A DNA stretch of 64,000 nucleotides from Nitrospinaceae bacterium (GCA_029261405.1 JAJDBK010000078.1:36879-100878), one strand, 5' to 3'; positions 29,764-39,637 are shown, numbered from the stretch's first letter. Numbers and translations are program-made. Notes: generated from the letters alone by a model not told the origin.

Positions 29764-30590
29764 ATGAGCAAGTCTCACAGCGTATCCCTCGCTTTGCAGG
29801 TGGTTCTCAATAACGAGGTCTACGCTGTAAAAGAATTGTCGGCCACAGAGGTTGGCATTGTCGGTTTTGATACCAATAAGGTTGATGGCAAGGGTAATAT
29901 CGCCGCCAGACTGGTTCTTCCCATTGTCGATTCGTCCCTGATTTTAAAGGTAAAACTTCATCTCAAAGAAGAGCGCGAAAACACCGCTGGTTTCGAATTT
30001 TACGACCTCCTGGAGAACCATAAACGTGTTCTCAGACACTATGTTGTCATATTCGTCTCCGTGGGCATGGGCATTTTTCACAATCTTTACTACCGTACAA
30101 GCTCCACCGGTGTCGTCATAAACAACAACCTCGCGGTTACCGCCAATAGACAGGGTATCCTGGCGAAGGTTTACGTCAAACAGGATAGCCGGATCACGCC
30201 CGGTACCAAACTCTTCTACGTAGAGGATGAACCGCTCAAGGAGAACCTTGCAAACTCAACGGAACGGAAACATTATACATCCAGACCCGGTTTGCAAAGC
30301 TCAGGGAGAGACGTGACAATGTGGATGGGCGCGATCTGATCGAGAATCTGAAAGTCGAGGCCGGAGGGATGACCCGGATCTCCAGGATTGCGGGAAAAGC
30401 GGGATTTTTCAACAGGTCCCCGGGTGAATATGTGACCAGCAAGGATGTGATTTTGATGATCGAACCGGATCAGCTATCCAGCGTTGTCATAAAAATACTT
30501 ACGACCGGTGGCCGCCATGAAGGACACCATTTCCGGATGGAGTCGTTCAAACTAGTTTCCTCCGGGGACTTTCCCGAACTATTGTATTAA
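29764..30590 (+). pseudogene. PilZ-HlyD (Alg44-like) gene with a frameshift
   Basis: The first frame (29764-30339) encodes a PilZ-like domain (about 1-90; ELSATEVGIVGF resembles its D/N-x-S-x-x-G strand), a membrane helix (about 93-112) and a biotinyl-lipoyl-like segment (GVVINNNLAVTANRQG). After about 30250 the natural continuation (KLNGTETLYIQTRFAKLRERRD) is in the -1 frame and runs to 30590. One extra A in the GCAAACTC stretch at 30250-30256 would rejoin the two parts. Order and size match Alg44-type c-di-GMP-binding partners of exopolysaccharide export. It may be a real pseudogene or a one-base sequence error; no classical slippery heptamer is present. It ends overlapping the convergent kinase gene by 12 bases. 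Confidence 0.7.
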
Positions 30591-33500
30591 GTTGTCGATA
30601 ATATTGACGAATCGATTTATGTCGATAGGTTTCGTCACATAATGGGCGAAACCGGCTCTCTTTCCATTTGCGATATCTTCGGCCATGGCGTTGGCGCTTA
30701 TGGCTACTACCGGAACATTTTTTGTTTCGTCGTCCGATTTTAACTTCCGGAAAACCTCGTAACCGCTGGTATCCGGAAGGTTGATATCGAGAAGGATGAT
30801 ATCCGGTTTCTCTTTATGGATTGTCTCGAGACCTTCCTTACCGGTCCTGGCTGGAAACAAGGTAATGCCGGAAAAGCGTTCGAGAATGGTTTGTACCAGT
30901 TCGAAATTCGACTCGTTGTCCTCTATATAGATTACTTTTGTTTTGATGTTTCTCTTGTATGCGCGGTTTATCTCCTGAACATCGGCGCTCTGAGGTCTCG
31001 GTTTCCCTTTTCCGATCAACGGAAAATCGATATAGAATCTGGTTCCTTCGTAGATTTTACTTTCGACTCCGATCGATCCCCCCATCATCTCTACCAGTTT
31101 TTTTGTTATCGTCAGACCTATACCGGTCCCTTCTATGCCAGAGCCTTCCATGCCGAGCCGTGTGAAAGGCTCGAAAAGAATCGCAAGCTTTTCATTGGCT
31201 ATTCCGTAACCGGTATCCCCGATATTTATCCTCAGTCTGTTATCAGCCGGTTTTTCACAATATATCCGTACTTCGCCATTCTTCCTGTTGTATTTTATGG
31301 CGTTCGTCAGAAGATTCAGCATTACCTGTCTGAACCTTGTCCGGTCGGCCTGGATAAAGTATTTCTCATCCTCTTTTTGATGAATGATCCTGATTTGATG
31401 TTTATTCGCCAGTGTCTCGATAGATTGGATAACATCGGAGATAAGAGGGGCGACCGCGATATCGGAGATTTCCACGCTTATCTCCTGGGATTCGATTTTA
31501 GACAGGTCCAGAACTTCGTCGATGAGATCGAGCAGGTGGGCGCCAGCTTTTAATATCCTTTTAACGCTACCACTTTGAGCCTTCGATAACGGCTCGACCT
31601 TGTCGCTATCGAGTAGCTGGGAAAATCCCAGGATCGAGTTGAGCGGTGTCCTCAACTCATGGCTCATACTGGACAGAAATGTGGACTTTGCCCTGTTGGT
31701 CCGTTCGGCGATGTTCCTGGCCGATATAAGGGCCATCTCCATTTCTTTACGCTCCCCGATATCGTTGGCCATTACGAGCAGGTTTCTTTTACCCTCCGAG
31801 GAGAAGGGGACCAGAAAACATTCGAGGGCGATTTCCCTACCGAAGGATGTCTTTACATGAAAGTCGTGATGTTTTACCTCATTCTCCTTTACAGCAAGGA
31901 GGGCCTTGTCAAGAAGCCCCGAAACCTTCCACTCCGTAATGGTATTGTAGTTACGCAACATCAGCTCTTCTTTTGTGCCACCGATGATTTGCGCCATAGC
32001 GTCGTTTACCAGGACGCAATCGCCCGACTCGTCGAATATCGACATTCCTATGGGAGATTCCGTAACTATCTTCCCCTGAAACTCCATAGCCTCATTTATT
32101 TTCTGTTCAGCTTTTTTCCTTTCTAAAACCCGGCTTATCTGCGTTCCTATCTGTGTAACAATCGAAATTAACCGCTCGTCCGGTTCCGAAATTTCGCTCG
32201 AAAAGAATTCGAGAACAGCGACAACTTTCTCTTTTACGAATACCGGGAAAGCGAATGCGGCCCTGACTCCCAGCTCTTTGGACGATTTGGCTCTCGGAAA
32301 GTTCTGGTCGCGGGTGATGTCGGGAATCCATTCCGTGCGACCGCTTTCAAGAACCCGCCCCGGCAGACCTACGCCCCGGGCGAACCTGGTCTCCATGGTT
32401 ACGCTACGCAAAGTATGCAATCGACTCTGCTCTTTCATCGACCAGATAGAGGTGGGAATCAATTCGTCCAGATTCTTCTCCGAGACGAGGTAAACATGGC
32501 CGACTTCCCAACCTGCCAGGTCGCATATCTGGTCCAGGCAGTATTTTAGCGCTTCATCCACGCTTTTGGCGTCATTGGCCTTGATGGCGATATCCCGGAT
32601 CAGAGATATTATCTCGTCCCTCTTCTGAACCTGGGCCGTTCTCTCCTCCACTCGCTCCTCTAACCGTTCGCGGTAGTTCTCAAGCTCCTCCTCGATTTTT
32701 TTCCGCTCTGTTATATTTTTTACGAAAGCGCAGTTAAACTCCTTGCCTTCAAACACAAGATAGTTGGCCGTCACCTCCACAGGAAATTCCCTTCCATCTT
32801 TTGCGCGATGATTGACGAAAATATGGATGGTTTTTACCTCTCTTAGCCTTCGCCACTCTTTATCCCAATGTTCCTTCGTCAGTCCCGGGTCGATGTGGAA
32901 GACGCTCATGGTTGTCAGTTCCTCCCTCGTGTAACCGAGGAGGGCGCTGGCCTGGTCGTTGACGTTTATTATGGCTCCGTCACGATTTGCCCATAAGATC
33001 GTATCTGTGGTGTTTTCGACAGAGAAGTGGGAGAGTCGCAGAACCCTTTCGGCCTCTTTACGTTTTGATATGTCGGTGGAGGCTCCTACCATGCGTAACG
33101 GTTTTCCATCTTTATCCCGTTCGATTACCCGTCCTCGTGTAAGGTTCCAGCGGTACTCCCCGGTTCCTTTACGCAACAGGCATTCTGATTCCAGAAACTC
33201 ATTCTTCCCGGCCAAGTGGTTTCTGATAGCCTCTTTTATTCTTTCTTTGTGATCGGGATGCACGATGGTCTCCCAGAAATTCCTCCCGGATTCTATCTCG
33301 TCCCTTTTGTAACCGAGCGATTCGATCCACTTATCACTATAGATGATCTCTCCAGTCGAAAAATCCCATTCCCAGGCTCCATCGGTTGATGCGTCGAGGG
33401 TGAGCCTCAAGGTCTCCTCTTTCCTTATCAATTCCCGCTCCATAACCTTCCGGTTCGATATCGATTTCGAAATCGATAACGCTCCCGCTCCGAGGAGGAG

Positions 33501-34529
33501 CAACAATCCGAAGTAGAAGTTGGTGAGGTTGTTGATTATATCTCCGGGTTTGAGCCGGGCTTTTTCGTACAGGACTTCCATGGGGGGGTAGGAGACGATT
33601 TTCCAGTTATACCGTTCTCCATTTTTTTTATCGGAGGAACCTCCCGTAATCAGCCTCTGGTCGTGGACTGTGTAGCGCCCGGCAATAGCCTGTAGTGGAT
33701 GGTATGTAGTGAAAGTGAATAAAACACCATGCGAATGAAACTGACCCGTCTCTTCGCCCGCTATTTTTTTCCACGCATCCGGGTAATCTCGGGAAAACGT
33801 CTTCTCTTTCCCAAGGTCGGACTGAAAACCGAACTCGTCTTCCGGGACCGGGCCAGCAAGCCAGTAACCATCGTTATTAAGCAGGGAGTAATAATCACCC
33901 AAAGAGTCGGCTGTACCCGATTTGAACGGGGAGAGCATCTTCTTCGCTATGGCGTTCATGACAAGAACGCCCTTCGCGCTCTCTTGGTTACCATAGACAG
34001 GGGTGGCGAACCGGATCATCGGTTTGGGTGGTTGCTCGACCTTCCCGTGTTCGACGTTAAGGTCGAGCCGTGACATGTAGACGCTACCTTCAGGCAGTCT
34101 TATGCTCTCTGTAAAATAGTATCTATCCGATTTGTCCTGTAGCTCGCTCTCCTGCGTTACGGAAGGTTTTCCGTCGTTATAATCGACCCGGATTTTTTCC
34201 ATTCCGTTATTATCGATGAAACGAATCTGATCGAAGACCCCTGTCCTCTTGGAAATGGTTATTAAATCGTTGATAAGGTCCGGCGAAGAAAAGTTATCCG
34301 AATTGTCCGCTAGTTGTTTTAGTTCGTGCGATCCGGAGATGACTTCAAGGTCGGCGATTATGGTATAAAAATATGAGTCGATAAACATCGACTGCATCTT
34401 TACGTTCTCAAGTTCCCTGGCTTCGAGCAGGGTGGTTTCCGATTTTAACTCCAGCTTGTAGATGAACCCCAACAAACATGCGAGCAGAATCGCAGTGGGC
34501 AGAAAGATCAGCAGAAAACGTTTGAGCAT
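30579..34529 (-). CDS. large hybrid sensor kinase (Cache-PAS-PAS-GAF-PAS-HK-REC)
   Basis: A 1316-residue membrane sensor. An N-terminal helix (5-24) and a second (about 338-353) bracket a ~310-residue extracytoplasmic Cache-like domain. Then come PAS at about 370-495, PAS at about 505-610, a coiled coil to about 638, GAF at about 640-800, PAS at about 815-930, HisKA with phosphorylated H957 in MSHELRTPLN, an ATPase domain with NLLTNAIKYN and GTGIGLTITK, and a receiver (about 1195-1316) with LLDINLPD. No DNA-binding output is attached, so the phosphate must go to another protein. It is convergent with and overlaps the PilZ-HlyD gene by 12 bases. The ligand is unknown. Confidence 0.93.
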   Translation of the reverse strand: MLKRFLLIFLPTAILLACLLGFIYKLELKSETTLLEARELENVKMQSMFIDSYFYTIIADLEVISGSHELKQLADNSDNFSSPDLINDLITISKRTGVFDQIRFIDNNGMEKIRVDYNDGKPSVTQESELQDKSDRYYFTESIRLPEGSVYMSRLDLNVEHGKVEQPPKPMIRFATPVYGNQESAKGVLVMNAIAKKMLSPFKSGTADSLGDYYSLLNNDGYWLAGPVPEDEFGFQSDLGKEKTFSRDYPDAWKKIAGEETGQFHSHGVLFTFTTYHPLQAIAGRYTVHDQRLITGGSSDKKNGERYNWKIVSYPPMEVLYEKARLKPGDIINNLTNFYFGLLLLLGAGALSISKSISNRKVMERELIRKEETLRLTLDASTDGAWEWDFSTGEIIYSDKWIESLGYKRDEIESGRNFWETIVHPDHKERIKEAIRNHLAGKNEFLESECLLRKGTGEYRWNLTRGRVIERDKDGKPLRMVGASTDISKRKEAERVLRLSHFSVENTTDTILWANRDGAIINVNDQASALLGYTREELTTMSVFHIDPGLTKEHWDKEWRRLREVKTIHIFVNHRAKDGREFPVEVTANYLVFEGKEFNCAFVKNITERKKIEEELENYRERLEERVEERTAQVQKRDEIISLIRDIAIKANDAKSVDEALKYCLDQICDLAGWEVGHVYLVSEKNLDELIPTSIWSMKEQSRLHTLRSVTMETRFARGVGLPGRVLESGRTEWIPDITRDQNFPRAKSSKELGVRAAFAFPVFVKEKVVAVLEFFSSEISEPDERLISIVTQIGTQISRVLERKKAEQKINEAMEFQGKIVTESPIGMSIFDESGDCVLVNDAMAQIIGGTKEELMLRNYNTITEWKVSGLLDKALLAVKENEVKHHDFHVKTSFGREIALECFLVPFSSEGKRNLLVMANDIGERKEMEMALISARNIAERTNRAKSTFLSSMSHELRTPLNSILGFSQLLDSDKVEPLSKAQSGSVKRILKAGAHLLDLIDEVLDLSKIESQEISVEISDIAVAPLISDVIQSIETLANKHQIRIIHQKEDEKYFIQADRTRFRQVMLNLLTNAIKYNRKNGEVRIYCEKPADNRLRINIGDTGYGIANEKLAILFEPFTRLGMEGSGIEGTGIGLTITKKLVEMMGGSIGVESKIYEGTRFYIDFPLIGKGKPRPQSADVQEINRAYKRNIKTKVIYIEDNESNFELVQTILERFSGITLFPARTGKEGLETIHKEKPDIILLDINLPDTSGYEVFRKLKSDDETKNVPVVAISANAMAEDIANGKRAGFAHYVTKPIDINRFVNIIDNLIQ

Positions 34530-34623
34530 ATCTTTGTCATGTCACTATTCTGATAGTAATGAAACAATGCGGAATCCGTATTCTATCGTGTTTTGATTGA
34601 ATTTAATCTTGAAATAATTGGTG

Positions 34624-34652
34624 TTGACAAAGTTTCCGGGAATCAATACAAT
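34624..34652 (+). promoter_or_regulatory. sigma70-type promoter for rplM-rpsI
   Basis: TTGACA at 34624-34629 and TACAAT at 34647-34652 with a 17-base spacer form a near-consensus housekeeping promoter, about 70 bases before the rplM start. It is the clearest promoter in the window and fits a highly expressed ribosomal protein unit. Confidence 0.8.
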
Positions 34653-34723
34653 CTTCGCTTTTGCATAATCTGGCTTAGCCCAATTATATGGGTTACGTGT
34701 TCATATAGGTAGGAATCGGTAAA

Positions 34724-35173
34724 ATGAGACATACAGCGAGGACCTGGTCGGCTAAACCGGCGGATAATACAAAGGCCTCGAAAAAATGGCGATCCGTTGA
34801 CGCTACTGGAGCGCACTTGGGCAAACTAGCGGTAAAAGTGGCCAATGCGTTGCGCGGCAAGGACAAACCTACATTTACGCCCCATGTCGATACTGGCGAT
34901 TTTGTCGTTGTGTATAACGCGGCCAGTGTGAAACTGACCGGCGCCAAGATGGACCAGAAAATTTACTACAGGCATTCTGGCTATATCGGTAGCCTCAAAT
35001 CGAGAACCGCCAGGGAATTGCTGGAAAAAGAGCCGGAAACCATAATTAAACAGGCTGTTAGCGGTATGTTGCCGAAAAATAAACTTGCGAAAGACATGAT
35101 CCGCAAGCTGAAGATATACCCAGGCAAAGAACATCCTCACACAGCCCAGGCGCCGACGCCGATGGAGATATAA
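34724..35173 (+). CDS. rplM: ribosomal protein uL13
   Basis: Large-subunit protein L13, 149 residues (typical 142-150). [27 protein letters not shown] and the [12 protein letters not shown] segment (residues 86-96) are diagnostic, as is [21 protein letters not shown] near the end. The start follows TAGGA at a normal distance. It is the first gene of the conserved rplM-rpsI pair, with rpsI starting 4 bases after the stop, driven by the strong promoter upstream. Confidence 0.97.
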   Translation: MRHTARTWSAKPADNTKASKKWRSVDATGAHLGKLAVKVANALRGKDKPTFTPHVDTGDFVVVYNAASVKLTGAKMDQKIYYRHSGYIGSLKSRTARELLEKEPETIIKQAVSGMLPKNKLAKDMIRKLKIYPGKEHPHTAQAPTPMEI

Positions 35174-35177
35174 GAAC

Positions 35178-35579
35178 ATGACTGTAGCACAAGATAACAG
35201 GACCTACTCCACCGGAAGGAGAAAAAACTCTGCGGCCAGAGTATGGATTACTCCCGGAACAGGAAAAATCACGGTCAACAAACTTTCCGCCAAAGATTAT
35301 TTCAAGCGGGAAACATCGGAGATGATCGTCCGCCAGCCGCTCAAGCTGACCGGAATGGACGAGAAGATTGATGTCTGGTCAACCGTAAGAGGTGGAGGGC
35401 TTTCAGGCCAGGCGGGCTCCCTTCGGCATGGAATTGCCAGAGCGTTGCAAGTCTACGATACGGCTCTTCGGACCGCTCTTAAAAAAGCGGGAATGCTGAC
35501 AAGAGACCCGAGAGCCAAAGAGCGTAAAAAACCGGGCCAGCCGGGTGCGCGAAAGCGGTTCCAGTTTTCGAAACGTTAA
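35178..35579 (+). CDS. rpsI: ribosomal protein uS9
   Basis: Small-subunit protein S9, 133 residues. It shows the family's [23 protein letters not shown] opening, the [21 protein letters not shown] core, and the basic C-terminal tail ending in KR, which reaches the P-site tRNA. It follows rplM by 4 bases and ends before a strong terminator. Confidence 0.97.
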   Translation: MTVAQDNRTYSTGRRKNSAARVWITPGTGKITVNKLSAKDYFKRETSEMIVRQPLKLTGMDEKIDVWSTVRGGGLSGQAGSLRHGIARALQVYDTALRTALKKAGMLTRDPRAKERKKPGQPGARKRFQFSKR

Positions 35580-35593
35580 TAGATCGCATCTTC

Positions 35594-35626
35594 AAAGCCC
35601 CGTCCGGTTGTGGCGGGGCTTTTTTG
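35594..35626 (+). terminator. Rho-independent terminator after rpsI
   Basis: A perfect nine-pair stem AAAGCCCCG / CGGGGCTTT with an ~11-base loop runs into a run of six or more Ts. It closes the rplM-rpsI unit 14 bases after the stop codon and insulates it from argC. Confidence 0.9.
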
Positions 35627-35656
35627 TTTTCTGAAACCTTTTGGCTGGATTAACCC

Positions 35657-36670
35657 ATGATAAAAGTCGCAGTGATAGGGGCGGCCGGTTACACCGGGCA
35701 AACCCTGTTAGGATTACTGCTTCGGCATACTGATGTCGAAGTGACCGCCATTACCTCCCATACCTTTGAAGGTGTTGCTCTGGCCAGCGCTTTTCCCCGC
35801 TTCGCCAGGTCCGCCCCGATGGTTTTCGAGAAGGCGGATCATGAGGCGCTCGCTGAAAAATGCGATACGGTTTTCCTCTGCCTGCCTCACAAGGAGAGCA
35901 TGTCGGTGGCCGGCGCTTATCTTGCGAAGGGGAAGGTGGTTATCGATCTCTCCGCCGATTTCCGCTTGAAAAAGAGGGACGTATACGAAAAATGGTACGG
36001 AGTGGAACATACAGCTACCGACCTGCTTTTAGAATCGGTTTACGGGATGCCGGAACTTTATAAAGGGAGGATAACCAGAGCCGATCTGGTGGCCGTTCCC
36101 GGCTGTTATCCGACCTCCGCGATTCTGGCGCTAGCCCCGGTAATAGGTGAGAAATGGCTCGATAAGAGGGGTATTGTCGTTAATTCCGTTTCCGGGCTCA
36201 CCGGCGCCGGAAGAAAAGCCAACGTCGATTACACCGTTTCGGAGATGGAGGGTAATTTCCACGCTTACGGCGCTCCGTCACACAGGCACACACCTGAGAT
36301 AGAGCAAGAGCTGTCGTATCTCGCGTCCGAGGAGGTGAAGGTAACGTTCATACCGCATCTTCTTCCTGTGGCCAGAGGAATATACACCACTGTCACTGCT
36401 CAGGTGGACCCGACTTTGACAAAAAACTCCATTCTGGAGCGGTACAGAGCCTTTTATCAGGATTGCCCGTTCATTACCGTGACGACAGGTTTCCCGATGA
36501 TGAAATGGACCAGGGAGACCAACGGCGCTTTTATCGGAGTTGATATCGACAGCAGGACCGGGACTATAATTGTCACTTCCACCATCGACAATCTGGTCAA
36601 AGGCTCTTCCGGTCAGGCGATCCACTCCTTTAATATCCGGCACGGGCTTGCCGAAACGGCGGGGTTGTAG
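35657..36670 (+). CDS. argC: N-acetyl-gamma-glutamyl-phosphate reductase
   Basis: NADPH-dependent reductase of arginine synthesis, 337 residues. The N-terminal cofactor motif GAAGYTGQTLL is at about 8-18, and the catalytic cysteine lies in VAVPGCYPTSA (about C149). The substrate-binding PHLLPVARGIY block is also intact. The ATG at 35657 comes after the rpsI terminator. argJ starts 2 bases after the stop, so the two form an operon for steps three and one/five of the pathway. Confidence 0.96.
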   Translation: MIKVAVIGAAGYTGQTLLGLLLRHTDVEVTAITSHTFEGVALASAFPRFARSAPMVFEKADHEALAEKCDTVFLCLPHKESMSVAGAYLAKGKVVIDLSADFRLKKRDVYEKWYGVEHTATDLLLESVYGMPELYKGRITRADLVAVPGCYPTSAILALAPVIGEKWLDKRGIVVNSVSGLTGAGRKANVDYTVSEMEGNFHAYGAPSHRHTPEIEQELSYLASEEVKVTFIPHLLPVARGIYTTVTAQVDPTLTKNSILERYRAFYQDCPFITVTTGFPMMKWTRETNGAFIGVDIDSRTGTIIVTSTIDNLVKGSSGQAIHSFNIRHGLAETAGL

Positions 36671-36672
36671 GG

Positions 36673-37875
36673 ATGGCAAAAAGAAGCGGAGTTACGGTTC
36701 CGGCGGGGTTCTCCGCTGGTGGTTATCATTGTGGCATAAAGAAAGATGGCAAACCGGATCTGGGCATGATCGTATCGGATCGACCCGCGGTAGCCTGGGC
36801 GGTTTTTACTGATAACCGGGTAAAGGGGGCGCCGGTACTGCTGAGCCAAAAACATCTCCGGTCCGCTGTTGTAAATGGCGTTGTAATAAATTCAGGAAAC
36901 TCCAACGTCATGACTTTAAACGGGATGCGGGACGCCGAACGGATGGCCGATGGCATGGCCTCAAATTTTGGCTGGAAACGAAACCAGATTCTGGTAGCTT
37001 CCACCGGAGTCATAGGGGAGCCATTGCCGATAGAAAAAATCGAATCTGGCATCAACACTCTTGCGCCTGCGCTCAAGGCGACAGGTGGTCTCGATTTAGC
37101 CGAGGCGATCACTACCACCGACCTTGCCATCAAGGAGAAAGCGGTTCGTATTCAACTTGGCGACAAGAAAGTCGCCGTGGGTGGCGCCGCAAAGGGATCG
37201 GGAATGATTCACCCGTCAATGGCCACCATGCTCGCTTTTGTCACCACCGACGCTACTGTGACAAAACCGGTATTAAAGGAGCTTGTGAAACGGTCGTGTG
37301 ACCAGTCGTTTAACAGAATTTCGGTCGATGGAGACACCAGCACCTCCGATATGTTCATGGTTATGGCAAATGGGGCTTCCGGCGCCCCTATGATCGACAA
37401 GCCATCGGGGAAACTTTACTCAGCGCTACTGGATGCTGTTACTTCGGTATCGACCGACCTGGCGAAAAAAATCGTAAAGGATGGCGAAGGCGCCACGAAG
37501 TTTGTCACGGTAAGGGTTACAGGCGCGAGGAGCGTTAAAGACGCCGACCTCACCGCAATGTCGATAGCGAGGTCAAACCTTGTGAAAACAGCTCTTTTCG
37601 GGCAGGACGCAAACTGGGGACGGATCGTCATGGCGGCTGGAAACTCCGGCGCGAGGTTCGACCCGGAAAAGTTATCCCTGAAAATATGCAAGGCGCCTGT
37701 TTTTACAAACGGCGCTCTTGTGACCGCCGGTTGGGAGAGCAGGGTGGCGCCTCGGCTAAAATTTAAGGATATCCTCATCGAACTTGATCTGGGCGCAGGA
37801 CCAGCCTCTTCAGAGGTTTGGACCTGCGATTTGTCATACGATTACATAAGGATAAACGCAGATTATCGGAGCTGA
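36673..37875 (+). CDS. argJ: ornithine acetyltransferase ArgJ
   Basis: Bifunctional or monofunctional glutamate/ornithine N-acetyltransferase that recycles the acetyl group in arginine synthesis, 400 residues. The self-cleavage site KGSGMIHPSMATMLAF is intact, with the scissile Ala184-Thr185 bond that generates the catalytic threonine. GVVINSGNSN and AGNSGARFDP are further family markers. It directly follows argC and is itself followed, after 2 bases, by the TTG start of sfsA. Confidence 0.96.
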   Translation: MAKRSGVTVPAGFSAGGYHCGIKKDGKPDLGMIVSDRPAVAWAVFTDNRVKGAPVLLSQKHLRSAVVNGVVINSGNSNVMTLNGMRDAERMADGMASNFGWKRNQILVASTGVIGEPLPIEKIESGINTLAPALKATGGLDLAEAITTTDLAIKEKAVRIQLGDKKVAVGGAAKGSGMIHPSMATMLAFVTTDATVTKPVLKELVKRSCDQSFNRISVDGDTSTSDMFMVMANGASGAPMIDKPSGKLYSALLDAVTSVSTDLAKKIVKDGEGATKFVTVRVTGARSVKDADLTAMSIARSNLVKTALFGQDANWGRIVMAAGNSGARFDPEKLSLKICKAPVFTNGALVTAGWESRVAPRLKFKDILIELDLGAGPASSEVWTCDLSYDYIRINADYRS

Positions 37876-37877
37876 GT

Positions 37878-38576
37878 TTGATCTACAACTCAAGTCCTGT
37901 GGAGGCGGTTGTTATAAGGAAGGTCAACCGGTTTCTTGCGCTCGTAAAAATTGACGGCAAGGTCGAAAAGGCGCATATCCCGAATTCAGGCAGACTAAAA
38001 GAGCTCGTGGCGCCTTTGGCTCCTGCTCTACTCGAGCATGTGGTCAGTGAATCCCGAAAAACGGCATATACCCTCAAGGCCATAAAATACAACAATTTAT
38101 GGGTGTGCATCGACTCCATTGCGCCGAATCGGCTGGTTTATGAAACCGCCCTTTCCGGAAAACTCCCCAGCATCTCAGGCTATACTGATTTTACTCGCGA
38201 GTTCACTTTGGGCCGTCACAGATTCGATCTCATTTGTGAGGGGGATGGCCGTCCGCCACTGCTTGTGGAGGTGAAATCTGTAACACTGGTCAGAGGCCGT
38301 ACAGCCATTTTTCCAGATGCTCCAACGATACGGGGCAGGTCTCATCTGCTGGCTCTTGCGGGACATGTAAAAAACGGCTATGACGCGCAGGTACTCTTTG
38401 TTATTCAACGGTCCGACGCTGATCGGTTTGAGCCGAACATCGATACCGATCCAGAATTTTGCGCCGCCCTGCGAGAGGCCATTAGCGCGGGAGTCCGTGT
38501 GAACGCCGTGAAGCTCAGGGTAGGGCGGAGGTCAATGTCGATTATGAACGAAGCGCCCGTTATGCTTTCAAAATAG
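37878..38576 (+). CDS. sfsA: SfsA family protein
   Basis: A 232-residue protein of the sugar-fermentation-stimulation family, which combines an OB-like N-terminal part with a nuclease-like fold and has been reported to bind DNA; its true role is unsettled. Motifs include AHIPNSGRLKELV, EVKSVTL with conserved Glu and Lys, FPDAPTIRGRSHL and DPEFCAALREA. I choose the TTG at 37878 because CGGAG lies six bases upstream and protein similarity starts at IYNSSP; the upstream frame overlaps argJ. Probably co-transcribed with argC-argJ. Confidence 0.9.
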   Translation: MIYNSSPVEAVVIRKVNRFLALVKIDGKVEKAHIPNSGRLKELVAPLAPALLEHVVSESRKTAYTLKAIKYNNLWVCIDSIAPNRLVYETALSGKLPSISGYTDFTREFTLGRHRFDLICEGDGRPPLLVEVKSVTLVRGRTAIFPDAPTIRGRSHLLALAGHVKNGYDAQVLFVIQRSDADRFEPNIDTDPEFCAALREAISAGVRVNAVKLRVGRRSMSIMNEAPVMLSK

Positions 38577-38652
38577 ATATTTCTCCTGCGCCGGAGTGAA
38601 AACACCTATAATATAGTTGCATTACCAATTATTTGTAATAGTGGCGGCGCCA

Positions 38653-38985
38653 ATGGATCCTTCATACAAAACCAGAAAAATACCGAGGGTATCACGCCTT
38701 CTTCTTACCGCTGTGGAGCATTTTGGTGAAGAGGGGGAGGTTAGTGACGAACTGATCGGGAGAACCCTGAACATATCGCGTGGAGGTGTTCTTATGGAGC
38801 TTGAAAAACCTCTTCCGTTATTGTCTGAACTGACGATTTCAATCGCATTCGGGAATAACGTCATAAAGGCCGGGGGGAAGATTATCAGGCTCGCCTTGAA
38901 CGAACATGGGAAGATCGATACGGCGGTTCAGTTCTTCGATATAGACGAGGAGAGTCTGCGGATCATCGAAAACAACCCGAAATAG
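38653..38985 (+). CDS. PilZ-domain protein
   Basis: A ~110-residue single-domain PilZ protein, the family that binds c-di-GMP. The RKIPR stretch near the N-terminus fits the R-x3-R ligand motif and NISRGGVLMELEKPLP fits the second D/N-x-S-x-x-G motif. I start at ATG 38653; upstream TTG and GTG codons in frame would add up to 12 residues of no similarity. It is free-standing after sfsA. Targets cannot be inferred, but the window holds two other c-di-GMP-linked genes (the PilZ-HlyD gene and a dead diguanylate cyclase). Confidence 0.8.
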   Translation: MDPSYKTRKIPRVSRLLLTAVEHFGEEGEVSDELIGRTLNISRGGVLMELEKPLPLLSELTISIAFGNNVIKAGGKIIRLALNEHGKIDTAVQFFDIDEESLRIIENNPK

Positions 38986-39152
38986 TCGGGTCTGGATTGC
39001 GGTCGATTGTCTGAATTGGTACAGGATAGTTCCGGGAAAACCGATCCGCCTCTATTTTTGATTTGCTGTCGGCTCACGGTTTTTGCTTTTTTCCAACCTG
39101 TCAGGTCTCCTGTCCCGAAGGTGACTGGTCTTTTTTTTTCGTGCGTTCCCAC

Positions 39153-39339
39153 CAGGAGTCTGTCGGACTCAGGATGATTCTGCTACAAAGTGGCTCGACC
39201 ACGGCGATATGGTGGCTCGACCACAGCGATTACACCTCAAAAGCGCAATAAATCTGACTCAAAACCTTATCGCTGTGGCCGAGCCACCCGGGGTAGTCGC
39301 ACTACTCGCTAACGAACCCATAAGTCCGATAGACTCCTG
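39153..39339. mobile_element. geneless foldback element (MITE-like)
   Basis: The ends are inverted repeats: CAGGAGTCTGTCGGACTCA at the left and, read from the other strand, CAGGAGTCTATCGGACTTA at the right, 17 of 19 matching. Inside, GGCTCGACCACRGCGAT occurs twice in tandem, then recurs inverted (TATCGCTGTGGCCGAGCCACC), which gives a strong internal hairpin. There is no reading frame. Size (187 bases), terminal repeats and lack of a gene fit a miniature element. No clear target duplication is visible. Related blocks are present at 23728-23800. Confidence 0.6.
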
Positions 39340-39637
39340 AGCATAAACAAAACGATCAGTTATTTCATGTAACCACAATGTTGAATTGAAAGAAATGTTT
39401 ATGGGGTTTGAAAAAAAAATATTATTTTTTTTGAATCGTTTTGTCTGGATTTGTGTTGAATCCCCGCTAATAGCAAGCCGATGGTGATATTAATAGTACC
39501 TTTGAATTATTATGGAATCATATTTGCACAAGCCTGTTGAGCGAATTAATATCGTTTGACCGCTTGACTTTATGTTTGCGATTGCGATAGATATACAGAC
39601 AATTAATTTACGAAACGGATTTCAGGGGTAGGGCTGG
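39340..39637 (+). other. AT-rich leader of the complex III operon
   Basis: No gene is seen. The stretch includes a symmetrical AAAAAAAATATTATTTTTTTT run near 39410-39430 that may act as a terminator-like or bent segment. TTGACT at 39564 is the best -35 candidate, but no good -10 lies at the right distance. The operon promoter is presumably here but cannot be placed with confidence. Confidence 0.35.
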
